Assembly (NCBI RefSeq): GCF_030719215.1
Contig: NZ_CP120983.1
Location: forward strand, 558,001-622,000
Length of the DNA stretch: 64,000 nucleotides
Direction of reading: 5' to 3'
Source: Streptomyces sp. Alt3
GTDB taxonomy: Bacteria; Actinomycetota; Actinomycetes; Streptomycetales; Streptomycetaceae
Within the stretch, counting starts at the first letter, position 1; each line of letters opens with the position of its first letter. Under the pieces are notes generated by a model. It did no database searches, was not told where the DNA came from, and saw only the letters and a program-made list of their open reading frames with translations. Made by a program: the position numbers and the translations under genes. Shown piece after piece: positions 61,762 to 64,000 of the stretch.

Positions 61762-62715
61762 TCAGGCTCCTGGGTCGGGTAGTACGGGGCCGGGCCGCCT
61801 GGCCCGTACCGCCTCCAGCTGGGCGGCGAAGGAGAGGCCGAGGAAGAGTGCGATGGAGGTCAGGTAGGCCCAGAGCAGCAGGGACATGAAGGCCGTGAGC
61901 GGTCCGTACACGGTGTCGAACGAACCGCTCACCTCGAGATAGAGGCTGAGCAGCCAGGTCAGCGTGGTCCAGAGCACCAGGTACACGGCGGCGCCGAAGG
62001 CGAGCCAGGTGTAGCCCGGCTGCCGGCGGCGCGGGGAGCGGCGGAAGACGGCGCTCGCCGACAGGATGACGAGCAGCACGCCCGCGGGCCAGCGCAGCGT
62101 GTCCCAGGCGGACCGGGCGCCGGCACCGAGGTCGTACACCTCGACCACGGCGGCCACCAGGTCGCCTCCGGCCACCATCGCGACGAAGCCGATACCGAGG
62201 GGGATGCCGGCGGTCAGCGACATCACCAGCCCCCGCAGGTACTTGCGGTGGAAGACCCGGTCGCGCTCGACCCCGTAGATGCGGTTGGCCCCGCGCTCCA
62301 CCTGGCACATCGCCGTCGTGGTGTTGGTCAGGGAGAAGACCAGCCCGAACCAGAGGGCGAGCTGGGCCCCGTCGTCGGCCCTCCGCCGGCTGCGGTCGAG
62401 GGCGTCGTCGACCACCTCGGCGCTCGGCCCCGCCGTGATCCGGTGGATCGTCAGTTCCGCCACCCTGCCGAGGTCCTCGGTGTGCAGGGCCGTCGACAGC
62501 CCGACGAAGGCGATGACCAGCGGTACGACGGCGAGCACGGTCTGCAGGGCCAGTGCCCGGGAGTGGCTGAAGCCGTCGGCGTAGCGGAAGCGGACGAAGG
62601 AGTCGCGCAGCAGCGGCCAGCGGCCGTACCGGCGCAGGGTGGCCAGTGCCTCGTCACCGGAGAGTTCGCTGCCGACCATGTCACGGGTCTGCGGGACCCT
62701 TGTGGCGGTGCCCAT
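61762..62715 (-). CDS. YihY/BrkB-family inner membrane protein
   Basis: A 317-residue membrane protein with about six helices. Family features: HSRALALQTVLAVVPLVIAF (helix 1), ANRIYGVERDRVFHRKYLRG, and VYGPLTAFMSLLLWAYLTSI near the end. Once annotated as ribonuclease BN by mistake; the real function is unknown, possibly lipid or small-molecule transport. One base separates its start from the stop of the upstream fusion gene, so it is cotranscribed with it. Confidence 0.92.
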   Translation of the reverse strand: MGTATRVPQTRDMVGSELSGDEALATLRRYGRWPLLRDSFVRFRYADGFSHSRALALQTVLAVVPLVIAFVGLSTALHTEDLGRVAELTIHRITAGPSAEVVDDALDRSRRRADDGAQLALWFGLVFSLTNTTTAMCQVERGANRIYGVERDRVFHRKYLRGLVMSLTAGIPLGIGFVAMVAGGDLVAAVVEVYDLGAGARSAWDTLRWPAGVLLVILSASAVFRRSPRRRQPGYTWLAFGAAVYLVLWTTLTWLLSLYLEVSGSFDTVYGPLTAFMSLLLWAYLTSIALFLGLSFAAQLEAVRARRPGPVLPDPGA

Positions 62716-62716
62716 G

Positions 62717-64000
62717 TCACTTTCCTCCCGCGGGCACGAGTACGGTCAGCGCGCCGGGCCTGACCTCTGCGACGAGGCGCCGGCCCGGGGACACGGGGTC
62801 ACCGTCCAACTCCCGCTGCTGCGGCGTCTCGAAGCGGACCTCGGCGCGGCGGAAGGTGAAGTACTCCACGGAGCGGTGGGTGCCGGCGTGACCGTTCTCC
62901 CCGGTCGGCCGTGGGCGCACCACGGACGCCACGGCGCTCAGCCAGCCGGCCGGTCCGCGCGGATCGAGGATCATCAGGTCGAGCAGGCCGTCGTCGGGGC
63001 GGGCCGCGGGGACCAGCGCGGCACCGCCCTGCACCTTGCCGGTGTTGGCGACGAGCACCATCCGGGCGGTACGCCGCAGGGGCCGTGCCCCGTCGATGCC
63101 CACCGTCAGGCGCATCCGGGGTGCGCGCAGCTCCCGCAGGCCGGCCATGACGTAGGCGGGCCAGCCGAGGACCGCCTTGGCGCGGTCGCTCGTGCTCTCC
63201 AGCATCGCGGCGTCGAGTCCGGCCCCGGACATCACCGTGAAGTGCGCGGCCTTCATTCCGTCGCCCTCGACCCGCCCGAGGTCGATGCGGCGCGGGGTGC
63301 CGCCGAGGGCCCCGGACAGAGCCTCCGCGGGTTTCACGGGCAGGCCCAGGTTGCGCGCGAGGAGGTTTCCGGTGCCGCAGGGCACCACCGCGAGCGGGAT
63401 GCCCGTGCCGGCCAGCGCCTCGGCGGCGGCGCGGATCGTCCCGTCGCCTCCGCAGACCACGACGAGCGACGCCCCTTCGCGCACCGCGCGCGCCGTCTGG
63501 CCCTCCCCGGGGTCGTCGGCCGTGGTCGGCACGAAGTCGGCTCCGTGACGGCCGTGTTCCTCCAGGACCCGCCTCAGCCCCGCGCGGGCCGACTCGTCGG
63601 TGACGGTGGGGTTGTAGACCACGGCGGTGCGGCCGGGCGCCGTGCGTACGGGGAGAGCGGGAGCCGGCGTGCCGGCCGCGGGCGCGGCGGCCGGCACGTG
63701 CGGTCCGGCCAGCAGGGCGCGGCCGACGACCAGCAGGGACAGCCCGCCGTTCAGCAGTCCGCCCGCGACGTCCGTCGGATGGTGCATCCCCCGGTACGCC
63801 CTGGCGATGCCCACCAGGAGGGGCACGAGGAACAGCAGCACCGCGACGGGCCTGCGCCACGGCCCCCTGACCCGGTGCAGGACCAGCACCGCGAGGCCGG
63901 CGTAGAGAGCGGTCGCCGCACCGGTGTGTCCGGAGGTGTAGCTGGAGGTGGGGGGCGAGGCGTCGAGACGTTCGACGTCCGGCCGGGTGCGGTCCACCGC
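62717..64000 (-). CDS. PAP2 phosphatase-diacylglycerol kinase fusion (5' end beyond window)
   Basis: At least 428 codons are in the window and the reading frame is still open at its right edge. Visible are the end of PAP2 motif 1 (RTRPDVERLD), motif 2 (SSYTSGHTGAATALYAGL) and motif 3 (RAYRGMHHPTDVAGG), then from about residue 120 of the visible part a DagK/sphingosine-kinase catalytic domain: RTAVVYNPT, VVVCGGDGTIRAAAEALAGT and VVPCGTGNLLARNLGLP. Opposing kinase and phosphatase modules in one chain are common in actinobacteria. Upstream start and membrane helices lie outside. Confidence 0.9.
   Translation of the reverse strand, partial: AVDRTRPDVERLDASPPTSSYTSGHTGAATALYAGLAVLVLHRVRGPWRRPVAVLLFLVPLLVGIARAYRGMHHPTDVAGGLLNGGLSLLVVGRALLAGPHVPAAAPAAGTPAPALPVRTAPGRTAVVYNPTVTDESARAGLRRVLEEHGRHGADFVPTTADDPGEGQTARAVREGASLVVVCGGDGTIRAAAEALAGTGIPLAVVPCGTGNLLARNLGLPVKPAEALSGALGGTPRRIDLGRVEGDGMKAAHFTVMSGAGLDAAMLESTSDRAKAVLGWPAYVMAGLRELRAPRMRLTVGIDGARPLRRTARMVLVANTGKVQGGAALVPAARPDDGLLDLMILDPRGPAGWLSAVASVVRPRPTGENGHAGTHRSVEYFTFRRAEVRFETPQQRELDGDPVSPGRRLVAEVRPGALTVLVPAGGK

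Overview
The window is high-GC actinobacterial DNA, almost certainly from a Streptomyces chromosome. Codon use is strongly GC3-biased, GTG starts are common, many genes overlap by ATGA or GTGA, and the gene families (PadR, DUF2975/XRE, Spo0M, BLIP, pirin, DmdR-type iron boxes) are typical of the genus. I see no tRNA, rRNA, transposase, integrase or CRISPR array.

Layout. 0-3.6 kb (minus strand): a probable type VII (ESX) secreted-effector operon. It has a small WXG100-like partner, a 527-residue protein with a C-terminal Cys-His-Asn (papain/calpain-like) domain, and a lipoprotein with a chagasin-type (I42) cysteine-protease-inhibitor fold that overlaps the effector gene. I read this as a protease toxin with its immunity lipoprotein, and it is the best candidate for an undescribed system here. 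3.9-6.8 kb: a GAF-domain regulator and an aldehyde dehydrogenase. 7-9.4 kb: pirin, a GNAT enzyme, and a decayed MarR/LLM-oxidoreductase locus whose MarR-type operators survive. 9.4-14 kb: STAS-tailed glutaminase, SnoaL-like protein, DUF2975/XRE pair, lipoprotein, and a universal stress protein after a very long perfect hairpin. 14.1-17 kb: a cobalamin riboswitch followed by cbiMNQO cobalt uptake. 17.5-19.7 kb: a secreted peptide gene and a SulP anion transporter. 19.7-25.2 kb (minus): TetR-SDR-alcohol dehydrogenase and MarR-MMPL exporter units, each with clear operators. 25.3-29.7 kb: Spo0M-like protein and TatA behind a shared dyad promoter element, then an NAD(P)-binding oxidoreductase and a photolyase. 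29.7-34 kb: DUF1206 and DoxX membrane proteins, and fadH-padR. 34.2-41.1 kb: a beta-lactamase-inhibitor-protein (BLIP) homologue; an EamA transporter and Aur1-like PAP2 enzyme divergent from a TetR across an array of operators; an SPFH/NAD-kinase-like pair; Nudix; a FusB-type zinc-finger protein; a SHOCT protein.

41.2-56.7 kb is a complete catecholate siderophore locus: ABC importer genes, binding lipoprotein, dhbA-C-E-B, a free-standing aryl carrier protein, an EntF-like C-A-PCP-TE synthetase whose adenylation pocket reads as serine, an MbtH-like protein, a Fes-type esterase, and an iron-box-controlled secreted YncE-like beta-propeller. The gene content matches enterobactin synthesis, uptake and iron release. 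Iron boxes at 44195 and 55522 tie the units to an IdeR/DmdR repressor.

56.8-64 kb (minus): a CocE/NonD-type hydrolase paired with an unassigned ATP-grasp ligase, an AlkB-like dioxygenase behind a LexA-type box, and an envelope-lipid run (PAP2 phosphatase, BrkB/YihY protein, and a PAP2-diacylglycerol-kinase fusion cut by the window edge).

All calls come from reading translations and DNA by eye. Family names are recalled, not searched.
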